Source of the DNA: Amaranthus tricolor | Lineage: Eukaryota > Streptophyta > Magnoliopsida > Caryophyllales > Amaranthaceae | Length of the DNA: 64,000 nt | Assembly (NCBI RefSeq): GCF_026212465.1 | Contig: NC_080048.1 | Span: 36,189,700 to 36,253,699 of the forward strand | Reading direction: 5' to 3' | Shown here: in pieces, positions 24,901 to 35,461 of the stretch | Position numbering within the stretch: position 1 is the stretch's first letter | How the letters are laid out: each line of letters begins with the position of its first letter | Translations under genes and position numbers: made by a program | Notes under the pieces: generated by a model | The model's database searches: none | What the model saw: the letters and a program-made list of their open reading frames with translations, nothing else | What the model was told of the DNA's origin: nothing

Positions 24901-27900
24901 TTAAAGCTTGACCTTAAAAGTCAAAATATTAACAACAAAAAATTCCGAACGAGTATTAAATTGTTGTTATGTGCCTTTAATTTTTAGGGGCCCTTTTTTA
25001 AGTTTTGCCCCAGGGCCCAAAAATAAACAAGACGGCCCTGGCTCCAACCTTTTATTTTCTTTAGTGGTTCACCATGCCAAACCACCTTTAAAATTCTCTT
25101 AGCTTATCCTCCTCAATATCTACAATGCATAAATCTCTTCTTATGTCTTTTTCCCTAAGCATTAACATTTCGGCTACGTCAATCTTCCTACAATGATTTT
25201 TCCTACAGTCCCAACATTTGATTCCTATATAGTAGTGTTGGTCTTATGATTTTCTAATAAATTTAACCTTAAGCTTTGAAAGGACACCTCGATCACATAA
25301 TATCTCAACGATCGCCTTTCGTTTTTCCACCCACATTTAATCCGGCAAAATATTGCCACTACTTTAAAAATTCGACCCAAGGTATTTGAAACATTCAGAT
25401 GGCGTGATATCTTCATATTCCAACTTTATAGTGTCTTCACTTATGTCGTTTATGCTAAAATGGAACTCCATGTACTCCGATTTATTTTTTTCTTAATTTA
25501 GATCATGATGACTCTATCTCCAATCTCATCTACTAACATAATGTAATCAAAAACAACAGTCAACATGCACCAAAAACAGGTAGCCAAAAAAAGCGAGTGA
25601 TATGGTTGCAAGTCTGTTACACAATGAGCAGATTTGATGCCAAGATGAGCAATAACTATAGCTGTGCCGCATGAGACAGGTCATAAAAAGGAGCTTCTGT
25701 GAGGTTTTGGGATTGTGCTCAAGCGGGAAAAACTTGTTCTCATCTGAGCATGGAAAGTCTACAAAAATAGAATGCAATTTTATAGTAAACCTAGGATAGA
25801 TTGTGGGCCTTCAAAAGAGAATTTAATAAAGTTTGAGAGCAACCTCCAAGAGAGTCTAGAGAGAGAGAGAGAAAAAGATTGCCAATATGTGAACCAACAT
25901 TAGAGAGATAAATATTGAGGGTAGCTCATATGTGAGCTTTGTGAAGGCTGAGAGCCCCAATAGAGAGGAGAGAAAAAGATAGCTAATATGTAAGCTAGAG
26001 ATTCAACAAGCTTCCCAAAGTAGAGAGTGCTTGATCAGTTGAGGGAATAACTTTGTAATTCAATTATCTTATGAGTAGCAAAAAAAATATGGGTCAATCA
26101 GTACCCTTGACCCTTGTGTTTTGTGCTTATTTATTCAATTTGTGCAATCACTTCCACCCCATTTTCCTTAACACTCTATTCTAGTCTATACTATGGTAAT
26201 AGTCATTCAGTTTCGGCTTATCCTCATTTTATTGTCCCATAAATGGCATTACAGTTTAAAAATGGTCTCTCTTACGTGCAAATTATTAGAAATATAACAT
26301 GTCAAATGCCAAGCTTGTAATCTAGAGGATTCTGTCATACCTGCACAGTGATCTAAGGGCCTGAAATCATAGGAGCAAGAAAAGGGGGATAAATGATGTT
26401 GTGGCATTGGGATAACCAAATTCTGTTATGAGAGCATAAAAGGGAAACCTTCTATAAGGAGATTCTTGTAACCAATCTATTTGGGCAGCAGATTGTTAGG
26501 CTTGTATAGCTCTATAAATATGATGATGTAATGATTGGTTTGGTATCAATGAAATATAATCAAAATCTCCTCCCTCAATCCGTCTCTCTCTCTTTTATAT
26601 TCTGTCTTCTTCCTTCCTTTGATATCTCTCTGCTGCATTCTCTTCTTTGCTCTATTCTATCTTAATATTCTATCTTTTCTTTCTCTTAAAACTGACACCA
26701 GGCTACTGATTCACCACAAATTCTTGTCAAATGTATTCTTGTAAACCATTAACTCTGCAAGATTCAAATCGATTGTGCACACAGCTGTCCAAATTGACTC
26801 AATTAACCGAATTCGAACATGAAAAGATTTGACCAGAAATAACCCGCCTATAATAATCAAATCAGATTTTCAATATATGATTTTCAATATATGATTTTCA
26901 ATATATTACATATACACAAGAACTAAAATTGACTAGACTCAAAAATTTTAAACTCGAAACATGTCCGAACACCAGAATGTATAGCTCTAAGTCTTACTAT
27001 GCTAATGCTTATTATGCTACTATTAACAATTTTACACTTCTAAGAAAGTGCGTTATCCTCACATATGTAAAGTGGCATTTAATAATAGAACATATTAGAG
27101 GTAAGATTAATCTTTCTTATTAAATCAAACACTAGGGGGAGAGGCCCGGCCCCCCTTGCTGATAATGTGATCCTTTGTATTTTTAGCTTTGGCCCCCCTT
27201 ACTAATTTATGATATCTAGTTTAAAGAGTGCATAAATATAACAAAAATACTATAGCTCAATGGATTGAGTAACACATTAATAACATAAAGTCTAGAGATC
27301 AAATCCTAACTTAAACTATTCTTTTTTTAATAAACTAATAAATTTATATTATAATGTCATTACTCTTTATCTTTCATTATGTTACATTTATCCATTTTAG
27401 TAAGTGTGTGTATGTTTTCGCTATCTTAATTTTAATAGTATTTTTTGTGGAGACTTACTAGGGGAATAATAGAGTCAAAAAAAAACATTTGGGTTTTTTC
27501 AAAAGTGATAATTATAGGGAAGCTTCAACTCCATTTGTTTAATATAATTTTTGCTACAATTCAAGTTCATTTAAATCTATACGATATTAATATTTTCATA
27601 ATTTTAACTAGTTTTTATATAGTAAATAATTTGCTCATAAATCGACTATTTGGTCCCCCTAATTCCAAATCTGGGCTTCGCCCCTGCCTGTGACCATAAT
27701 CAAAAACACTAGTCCCACTGAACGCAAAGAGTATTATTACCAATACTAAACATCTTCATTTTGAAAAGTGTATATAGATTCTAAAAGTTGGATACACCAA
27801 CTACCTAGTTTTAGTCCTACTAAGGTAAGGAAAGGAGAGGTCCACATGTACAAATCCATGCCACTAACCGGCATGAGAGGCTACAATGACTGAATTACAA

Positions 27901-30900
27901 CATGAAACAAAAAGATGGACTGATAGGAATATCAAAAAGAGAGGCAAATATAAGTAGTGGTTTTCATACATGAGCATGACGAAGAAAAGGTAAAAAGTTA
28001 TTCACATGCAATGTAGGTATGTACCTATGGAATCCTCCTTTTTTGATGTTGGAAATTTTATTCGGACGTCCATTTCCTCCTCAATTGTTTTTTGCATAGA
28101 ACCACTGCAACGGGATGCCCAAAATGCAGCAAAATAAGAAGATAGCATATCCAAATTTCAACATGTTACGAGAAATTCTACAAACTCCTTCCATTTCAAA
28201 GAATGAAATTTTGATGACTTGATGTCCTTACTCTTTTCCTCTGATGAACCGCATGACAGAAGCACCTACCTGTCGGAACACATCAAGAACAATCACCAAT
28301 ACCTTAGCTAGATTAATAATTTTTGTCTATTATCTTGCACAATTACAGATAAAGTGTGTCAAAACCTTGAATTAAATGATGAATGAAAGATCCATAAAGC
28401 AATCCATAGAGAAAAATTTTGTAAAGGCCACTCATGATTGAGTTGTAATGAATAAAGATCCATAGAGAAAAATACAAGGTCGTGCATGGGTCGAGTTGTA
28501 AGGTATTTAAATTTTCTGAACTTGAATTTGCTTGTACAAGTGTTGTTGCTACCTTGTTTGAGACCATTTTTTGTTAGCTTTGCTTGTTTGTTAAGTGACT
28601 CTAAACATGGCACCAAAAAGAGCCTCCATGACTACTCCTCTAGCACCGCATATTTCCTCCTCAAATGCCCCATAGAGGAGGTTTGAAATCTTTTTTAATG
28701 ATGAAGAAAATAAAAAAAGAATAGTTCAAAAAGTGATGGATAAAAAGATGATCTCTACAAAGTTCGTTTGTAGAAATTCCACCAACGAGATAGTTTGGAA
28801 TCACCCGTGATATGAATATACTAGCTTCAAGACTGATATGGGGGAAAATGGCGGATTCGCAATTTTGCCACATAGGGCAATGTTTTAACAATCCTTTTTG
28901 TTACTTACCTCAATCTCTGTCAACTTCAAACTTTATTAATGATAAGTCTCACCAAGGAAAACAGAATTAATAAGTTTTTGCTTGTCCTTTTTGTTACTTT
29001 CCTAACATTGCAAACACACTTAAACACATCATTCCCTAGGCAACTGAAATATCCTTTCCTCATCCAAAGGACCATGGTCTGAAGGATGATGAGTTTGAGC
29101 AACTGTAGCCCTATACTAGCACATGATGACGGAGCTAGCTCCTTTATAAATGAATTCAACTTCACCTTACTCCAAACCCCATTTTCATATATGCAAACGG
29201 AGGTAGATGCAAACTTCCACACTATAGCCCTCTATGCACTTGAAGGGCAAAGGAGATGTGTTAAGCCTCCAATCAGTTGGTCATACTACCTAACACAAGT
29301 CGCACGTGTTCTAGAATGGCACAAAATGATTATAGAGTCTCGGAAGGGTCGAAGTTAAACATTGCGAGTGTTCACAATCGGGTACTCGTTTGGGTACCCC
29401 AAAAACCTAGGTGCTCGGATATACGGGTATCTAATTTGTCAGTTTGGGAAAACGGGTACCCAATCAACCCGGATTGATTTCCGTTTATGTTAACAGATAA
29501 CTACTATAAAATTAATTGTTTTGTTTACTTAGTGGTTGATACTTGTAACATTAGTAATTAGAATTTATAGGTTACAAAATTAACATATTGCCTTCCATAT
29601 CAAACAAAACACATTGCCTTTCAATCACACTAATGCCTAAAGTAATAAATAATGTAGAAAAATAAGAAAAATAAAAAACTTTTATACTACCAAGTACCAA
29701 GCAATAGCCACTAATGACTAATGACCATGAAAGAAGTGAAAAAGAAACAAAAAAGAGAAATGATTTCCTACACAATCCTTATTTAATGAACTAATCACCA
29801 ATGGCAAAAAAATTCAAAGAGCTTCCATAAAAAACGGGGTTTTGTCATTTTAAAAGCTTGAAAATCTCAGTTTCCTATTATTTTTACTGTAGCACAATCT
29901 GGCTCATGACGCGACTCAGTGAAGGCCGGTAGTTTATACTTTTTTCTTAAAATGTTCGTCCATTAAGGGAGACACTGGTCATCGAGTCGAGCACAGACCC
30001 AAATATCCCTCCATTTGGTCCATATGTGAATGTATATCATGATGGACGACACGATTCTTTTCATGGAGCAAGTCACCCATAAAGGGCTAGTTCCTCCTCT
30101 TCTCAACATTTACAATCGCAAAACTAAAATTAGACACCTTAAATCAATGTTGAGCCTCCCTCACAATTGGTCGGTCATAAAACCACCCCATATATGCCCC
30201 CTTTACATAGGGGATAATGTGGCTCAACCTTGGCATAGGGTTTCTAGATGACTTTGTTCTCATCTTTCCCCTTCATCATTGTTACCCGGAACGCAATCAT
30301 TTCGATATCGTGGGACGAGAACGTGAATTCTGAACGCAATCAAGAGTAACTCGGGAACGACTAGGCATGGGAAACATTATGTATATAATGTAAAGTTAGA
30401 GTTAAAAGAAAATGATATTTGATTTTGCGACTCATAAAGTTCTTATAGTATAGATCATGTCCTTTAGCGAGCATGTTCGAGCTAGTTAAATGTGGAAGTT
30501 GAGATGTTCATTTTGGTTGAGATTTGAGCATCCACATGCAACTATGCTTAATTATGAGTGGTATGTGCATTCATTATCTAAAATGAGGTTACATTAATGG
30601 TCAAGCTAAGCTTGAAAGTTGGAGGAGTGTGGTAGCATGATTGATTTCATTTAGCTCTTGATTTCTCTTGTCAACTTGATCTTGCTTCATTCTCACTCTT
30701 TTTGGTCTCATAAATGATTAATACCCATGCTTTGAAAAGATTTGGCAAATTTCTTGTTATTATCCATGTGGGACATATCACTACTTCCCATGATCTCTTG
30801 CTTGGGGACAAGCAATTGGCAAGCTTACGAGAAATTGACAAGCGCGATTCATCTCGCCTCATTACGTAGATTTTAAGGTCATATTGAATCATTTTCATAT

Positions 30901-33900
30901 AATTTCTACCCCTTTGATGTCAATTTCTGCATATGCCATAGTTTGGCTAGTTTAGGCAGCTTTCATGTGCATTTTCATCCATTTTAGGTAGTTTTGGCTG
31001 CATTTCTCTTTTTATATTTTGCTTCCTATCCCTTCCCTGGTCACTCAGCTTTTTTAAGTCACTTGGATGTGCATTGGCATATGTGCCTAAGTTTTGCATA
31101 CGACGTTGTTGGCATGGGCATGTATTGGTGTCGTGGAAGTTCACAACCAAGTGCTCGAGCCAAACACATTCATGCTTGTTCAAGTACTTTTGAGTGTCTA
31201 AAGTAAAAGCTAACAAAAGTTTACTGACCATTATTTTTCAAAGCCACACGAAGAGCGGAGGCAGGAGCAATAATAATGTGCATTCGAGTGGCGTGAATTC
31301 TTCTAAGGCATTAAACGGCTACAACAAGTCAAAGGTTCCTCATATTGTGTGCTCTTCCGAGCAAAATGAGCAACAACATAGCAAAAGGATCTACATTTGT
31401 GGGCTTGTTCAAGTTTCTTTCATGCTCGTCTGAGCAACCACCAAATAGAGAGTTTGTTAATGACGATTTTGCCTACATTTGTAACCCTTGTATAAATAGA
31501 ATTATTTCTCTCTCTTCAAAGGGGGACGGATTCTCATAAAATTTCTCTTGCATTTATTGCTTTAAGTAGTTCTCAAGAAAAATCATTTGGGCGATTGACA
31601 AAATTTACTTGAAAATTATTGTTTTTAGTTTTACATACCAAGTACAATTTAGCAATCAATTTGAAAAAGAAAGTCAGGAATTCCTCTTTCTCTCTCCAAT
31701 CTCAGTTTTGATCCAAAGTTCAAGTTTGTTTTTGCGTGTTAGTGTTATTGCTCAATCTTTAATTCTAATTAGTGGTAGAGCTAATCTGTCAAGTAGATCC
31801 TCATTGGTGTAGCTCATAATATTGGTTTTAGCTCTTTCTAGTTAATATCAAATTAATATTGAAGTTTCAAGTGCTTCAGTCTATGTTTTCACAAACTTTC
31901 CTGTGCGGCAGATCATATATTAAATCAAGGCCAAGAAAAACAAATAAAAACAAATACGTGCAGCCTATTAGTTAAATACGGCTGCAAGACAACCTCTTCG
32001 TGATTTAGAAAATAAAAACAAAAGATACGTTGAATTATCCACCGTTTAGACTCCTATCTTGCTCTCGTATCAAAATACTAGGAAGTTGACAATATGACAG
32101 CACAACCATGATCTCTTAAGACTACTTTTACCAGCATTGGTTATGTTTTTTTGCACATCTTCTGGAGAGGTCCAATCAAACAATCACCATGTAGTAAGCA
32201 CAAAAGAGGTATAGACGCAGATAAACAAAGTCCTACCTCAACAGAAACAGAAAGTTTCTCCTTGTATGCTGTTGATACTTGTGCTGCATCTGCAATTCCG
32301 AGATCAGCCTGTGCAGCAATTTAGTCAAGCAAATTTTTATTATACATTCTGCAACTTTAATAAAACATCAGATTAACTAGGACTACCTTGGCTTCAGCTT
32401 CATGAACTTCATTTTCAGCTTGCACAGATGAAGAGATTGCTAAATCATCAGCTGAACTCACTAAAGATACAACATGCTTCTCATGTCCACTTTGTTCAAT
32501 GCTACCAATATTTTCAGGCTCATTCAAGATATTTTCCATATAGCACTCTGAAAGTTCACAAGGATTTGACACTGTCACAATCTGTTAAACTACCAAAAGG
32601 AGGCAACTTTAGTAGACCTGCCAATCCTTGTTTTCCCAAGACTAAAGTTTACAGACTGTAAGCTCCATGATTTTGATACAGCTACTCGTAAAGGTTGACA
32701 TGAAAGCCAGAAAAATGGTTTCTAAACATCTTAGATTCAGAAAGCGTGCTTAAGGCAAGCACCTTGGGAGAGTGATGGGCTAGACACCGCCTAAGGGAAT
32801 GCCTTGGACGAGCAATGATCTAGGGCCTTAGGCGAGCAATGGTCTGGGCACTTTGATAGGGATAAATGAGGGGATTCCTAAAAGCGAGTTCCAATCGTCT
32901 TACGGTTAAGGCCTCAAAAGAATTCCTTTTGATGTGAGCATCCATCATGTATGTTTTCTCTTATCCTCTTCTTTATTTATTTTTTTTTTAGGGGGGTTGT
33001 TTTGAGTATGTTAACTTATTTCAGGGTTTCGGTACACCTCATATCCAAAGGCTAGTGCCTAGAGCTTAGCCTTCCGCCTTTTAATATTGAGCTAAACAAA
33101 TATCTAGATTCTTGAACAATGTCTCTAATTAGAGAAGCAGGTACTTTAAAATGCAAACACCAACAAATTTACTAGTGTGCTCAAGCAACTGTGCTAGAGA
33201 TACATTGGAAAATATTCTACGATGAGTACATATAGCTGCTGACATCAACATTTAGACTTCCAGAACATGTATATCATCTATCTTATGAGGGATTGCAATA
33301 AAGAGCAAAGAAAAATAGGTGGCGTCATTAAAAGAACATTAAGGGACAAATCGAGTATCTTTGATTTCATACTTTGACATTAGCTGATGTCAAACTGAGC
33401 ATGCCTAGAAGAGACACAAAAGCTCACAAGTCACGAAGAGGCTAGACAAGTTTCCAACTCTAATTTTGTTGGAGGATAAGTCTCCTAAATTTTCCATAGT
33501 GAAAAATGTTACTTGTGTATATAAATCTAATGAGCCTTGAATATAAAGGTGCTCCACATCTTGTTCAAAGTCACTTAAAAATGTGGCACTAATTTAACAT
33601 GTAAAAGTTAAATTAGACCACGAAGGCTACTTGGCAGAATTTTAACTTGACCAAAGGCCAGTCTCTGAAAATGTAGCATTATGACCATTATTCAGTCCTG
33701 GAAAATTATGGTTTCATAACTGCCAAAGACAATAGCAATAAATGCATTGCTAGATGCGATATTGACAAATGTATAAGGCGAGAATTTTGTGTATAACCAA
33801 TGCTAAAAACCCTACCCTGATTCTTGCTAAATGAGGACTGACTGCTGACCGGCCTCCAAATAGCATTAAGTGTTTTCCTCTTTTTACTCCAATCCATTGG

Positions 33901-35461
33901 ACAATAAAGCCCCTTTGAAAAACTACGTTTGTTGATATCGTTTAAGCCAGGATGGCAGTGATATCCCTGAAAACCATTGCCCAAATTTAAAGAAGAACGT
34001 CAAGCAGAAGAAGCTTTCTAGTAATAATGAAGCAAAAGACAGATAGTAACACTGAGTAGCCATTAAATAGACTCAGGTATTGTCTCAATGACTAAACCAA
34101 GCAAGCCCAACACTCTGGATTGAGTGAAAATCTAAAAGCCATTGAATCTAATCATTTTTGTGGCAACCAAAACACCTAAATATGACATTAGAACAGTCTA
34201 GCTATACCGATCCCCACTTACATACTTCACATATTCTTTCAGTCATTTTTTATCCCTTCTTAAGTATTATATTTAATAGAGGATGACCTCAATTCACTCA
34301 TACACTCAATAACCTTAGAAAACATAATCCTATGAAAACATTGAATTACGTTTACCCCCCGACAATCAACATAGATCCAACATTTATAATATTCATCCAA
34401 AGTTACTCACAAATTAGAATGCACAATAACCCTAAATCTTTTCGCTTTGCTAATTAATAGTATATTTCTTAACTTTTCCATCAAAGGGTGTTAGAAACAT
34501 AGGGTTTGACGAAATCAATTTCCTAGAAATATATTTTTCGCTTTTCCATTGTTTGGTTTGACAAGGCAATTAAAATGGAAAACTTGAATTAAAAAGAGAT
34601 TTTTATAACTTGGCAAATATTCTCCTCCAAATGGAGGACAACCAAATTTTCTTAGCTCTTCCATCTCCAGCACTTCTATTTTCCTTGAGCTTTCCGTTAA
34701 ACCAAAGAAAAGAAAATTAATTCTTATTTGCATTTTCCATAGAAAATATTTTTTTCATGGAAAACCGTTTTTAGTGGAAAATGTTTTCCTACAACCAACA
34801 TCTCTCTGAATGATTCATTTTAAATGGAAATAAAATACGCTAAAGGAAATGGAATTTGTTATCGATACTTGATAGTGGTACCAAAACAAACTCATGACAA
34901 TAAGGAATCAAAGCAGTACAAAACTCAATAGATATTAGATTAAATCATCACATATTTTCACAAATACCGTAAACAGATGAAATAACAACTTAATAGTCTT
35001 GTATGACATCAAACTAGGAGTACAATACAATCAACCGTGGTTTCATATAACTGCACAGCTCAACAAATAACAATGATTCATTCAACATGCATCAACTGGA
35101 ATGTCCCTTGTGGATAAAAAATTTGCCAAAATTGAAAATACTCAAAATTCAAGCATAATACAGTTCCCATCTTTAAAATTATGTACAATTACATGAATCG
35201 AATAGAACAATAAACGACGAATTGAACTGAAGCTAATCAGTGCAATATAAATGCGAGAGAATTACTACCTGAAATTGCTCAGTAAAATTGAAAAAATCAC
35301 ACGAATTCGTAATTTGCCAAGGTCGAAGAACTCTGCAAAATTAGAGAGATTAAAGCATAAATTAAAAACAATTGAGAAGACAATCAACTAGGCAAGAGCT
35401 TTTTTGTCTTTCTATTTTCATTTGAGAACCTGAAGAAAGCTCTGCCACTGGGAATTATCAT
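18980..35461 (-). CDS. ASCC1-like protein: KH domain plus 2H phosphoesterase (AKAP7/LigT-type) domain
   Basis: Minus-strand coding exons: 35461-35430, 35332-35269, 33966-33816, 32571-32387, 32308-32237, 28269-28232, 28104-28025, 23336-23269, 22675-22366, 21791-21679, 21601-21536, 21322-21232, 21087-21020, 19413-19367, 19214-18980 (TAA). Every junction keeps frame, giving about 539 aa. A shorter start at ATG 33897 would give 484 aa. The KH domain is split over three exons: VGASVMRFIRGK / GSMQKTIEEEMDVRI / VIGGDCMDAI, with GKDG as the GXXG loop. The 2H half has HFISLPLA and KTFHLTVLMLKLW (the HxT/S motifs), then RLLRACQIIID and REAHLSQRF, CCASIPFP. Human ASCC1 acts with ASCC3/ALKBH3 in alkylation repair; the plant role is not settled. 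The donor at 19366 (GTCCGG) is weak. Introns hold many transposons. Confidence 0.88.
20060..20475. mobile_element. Nested MITEs in an ASCC1-like intron
   Basis: Outer Stowaway-like ends: TACGCCCTCTGTCCCGCTCA at 20060 and, on the other strand, CTATCCTCTCATTTTGCAAC ending at about 20475. Inside, 20283-20438 carries a second inverted repeat: GAGACCGTCTCTTTGAGAGA on the left against GGTCTCTCAAAGAGACCGTC on the right. No coding capacity. The exact borders of the inner insertion are not certain. Confidence 0.5.
20495..20600 (+). mobile_element. tRNA-derived SINE-like fragment
   Basis: GTCTTAGTTGGAGAGCAAG (A-box-like) and GGTTCGATCC (B box) are spaced as in a tRNA-derived SINE head, followed by an A-rich stretch. 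It cannot fold as a functional tRNA. Confidence 0.45.
23755..23940. repeat. Third copy of the dispersed repeat seen in the MTV1 intron
   Basis: Contains AACCGCATTTTGCACTATGG, GTGTTATAATCCGCATTGAC and GAAATATTGGCCAC, related to the arms at 2166-2365 and 3645-3822. Located in the 4.7-kb intron of the ASCC1-like gene. Confidence 0.45.
24304..25040. mobile_element. Non-autonomous hAT-type element, 8-bp TSD
   Basis: Starts CAGGCCTGGT, ends GACGGCCCTG, and is flanked by the 8-bp repeat GCTCCAAC (24296-24303 and 25041-25048), the duplication length of hAT elements. 737 bp, no transposase. It contains a SINE-like tRNA-derived stretch (about 24410-24500) and a Stowaway MITE (24716-24955), so at least three insertion layers sit inside the LINE remnant. 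Confidence 0.75.
24716..24955. mobile_element. Stowaway-like MITE nested in the hAT element
   Basis: TACTCCCTTCATTTTTTTAA at the left end mirrors TTCCGAACGAGTA at the right (other strand TACTCGTTCGGAATTTTTTG), consistent with TA-flanked Stowaway/mariner ends. No coding capacity. Confidence 0.6.
26300..26697 (+). mobile_element. Possible small LTR (copia-type), no TSD found
   Basis: Begins TGTCAAATGC and ends AAACTGACA (TGTCA/TGACA termini). It contains CTATAAATATGATGATG-like promoter text near 26510 and a pyrimidine-rich transcribed part. The flanks (TAACA / CCAGG) do not match, so it may be a truncated or recombined LTR, or not an LTR. Confidence 0.35.
26865..26906 (+). repeat. Tandem repeat, 3 x 14 bp
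   Basis: GATTTTCAATATAT is repeated three times head to tail in an intron of the ASCC1-like gene. Confidence 0.85.
27133..27687. mobile_element. hAT-like remnant with GC-rich ends
   Basis: The left end TAGGGGGAGAGGCCCGGCC and the right end CTTCGCCCCTG (other strand CAGGGGCGAAGCCC) look like the ends of hAT-type elements common in plants. The interior is AT-rich and includes a SINE-like AGCTCAATGGATTGAG block at 27255-27310. No target duplication was found. Confidence 0.4.
28380..31900. repeat. Repeat-derived intron DNA, class unresolved
   Basis: Most of the 4-kb intron 28270-32236 of the ASCC1-like gene. Short direct repeats (for example GATCCATAGAGAAAAAT near 28390 and 28456), GCTCG-type motifs near 31150 and 31425, and CGGGTACCC-type inverted motifs at 29375-29470 indicate mixed LTR and MITE debris. 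No intact open reading frame or terminal repeat pair could be delimited. Confidence 0.4.
32735..33085. repeat. Dispersed element with GCCTTAGGCGAGC motifs
   Basis: GCGTGCTTAAGGCAAGCACC, GCCTTGGACGAGC and GCCTTAGGCGAGC repeat in a short space, and the right side has CTAGTGCCTAGAGCTTAGCC. It resembles a small inverted-repeat element with CTTAGGCG-type subterminal motifs, in the intron 32572-33815 of the ASCC1-like gene. Borders are approximate. Confidence 0.35.

Larger units (their letters stand above)
24115..25545 (-). mobile_element. LINE fragment (3' region of an L1 element), interrupted by a hAT element
   Basis: 24115-24303 and 25041-25545 read on the minus strand as the C-terminal RT and 3' tail text of a plant LINE, comparable with 40440-41371: the 'accaaagccttaaaccc..ggttgggatc' tail and the pattern ..VIEVSFQSLRLNLL... 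The two halves are split by 24304-25040. Heavily mutated, no intact frame. Confidence 0.6.

Noticed and set aside
29375..29470. CGGGTACCC-type inverted motifs as a defined MITE
   Set aside because: The arms are too short and irregular, and no matching ends or TSD were seen.
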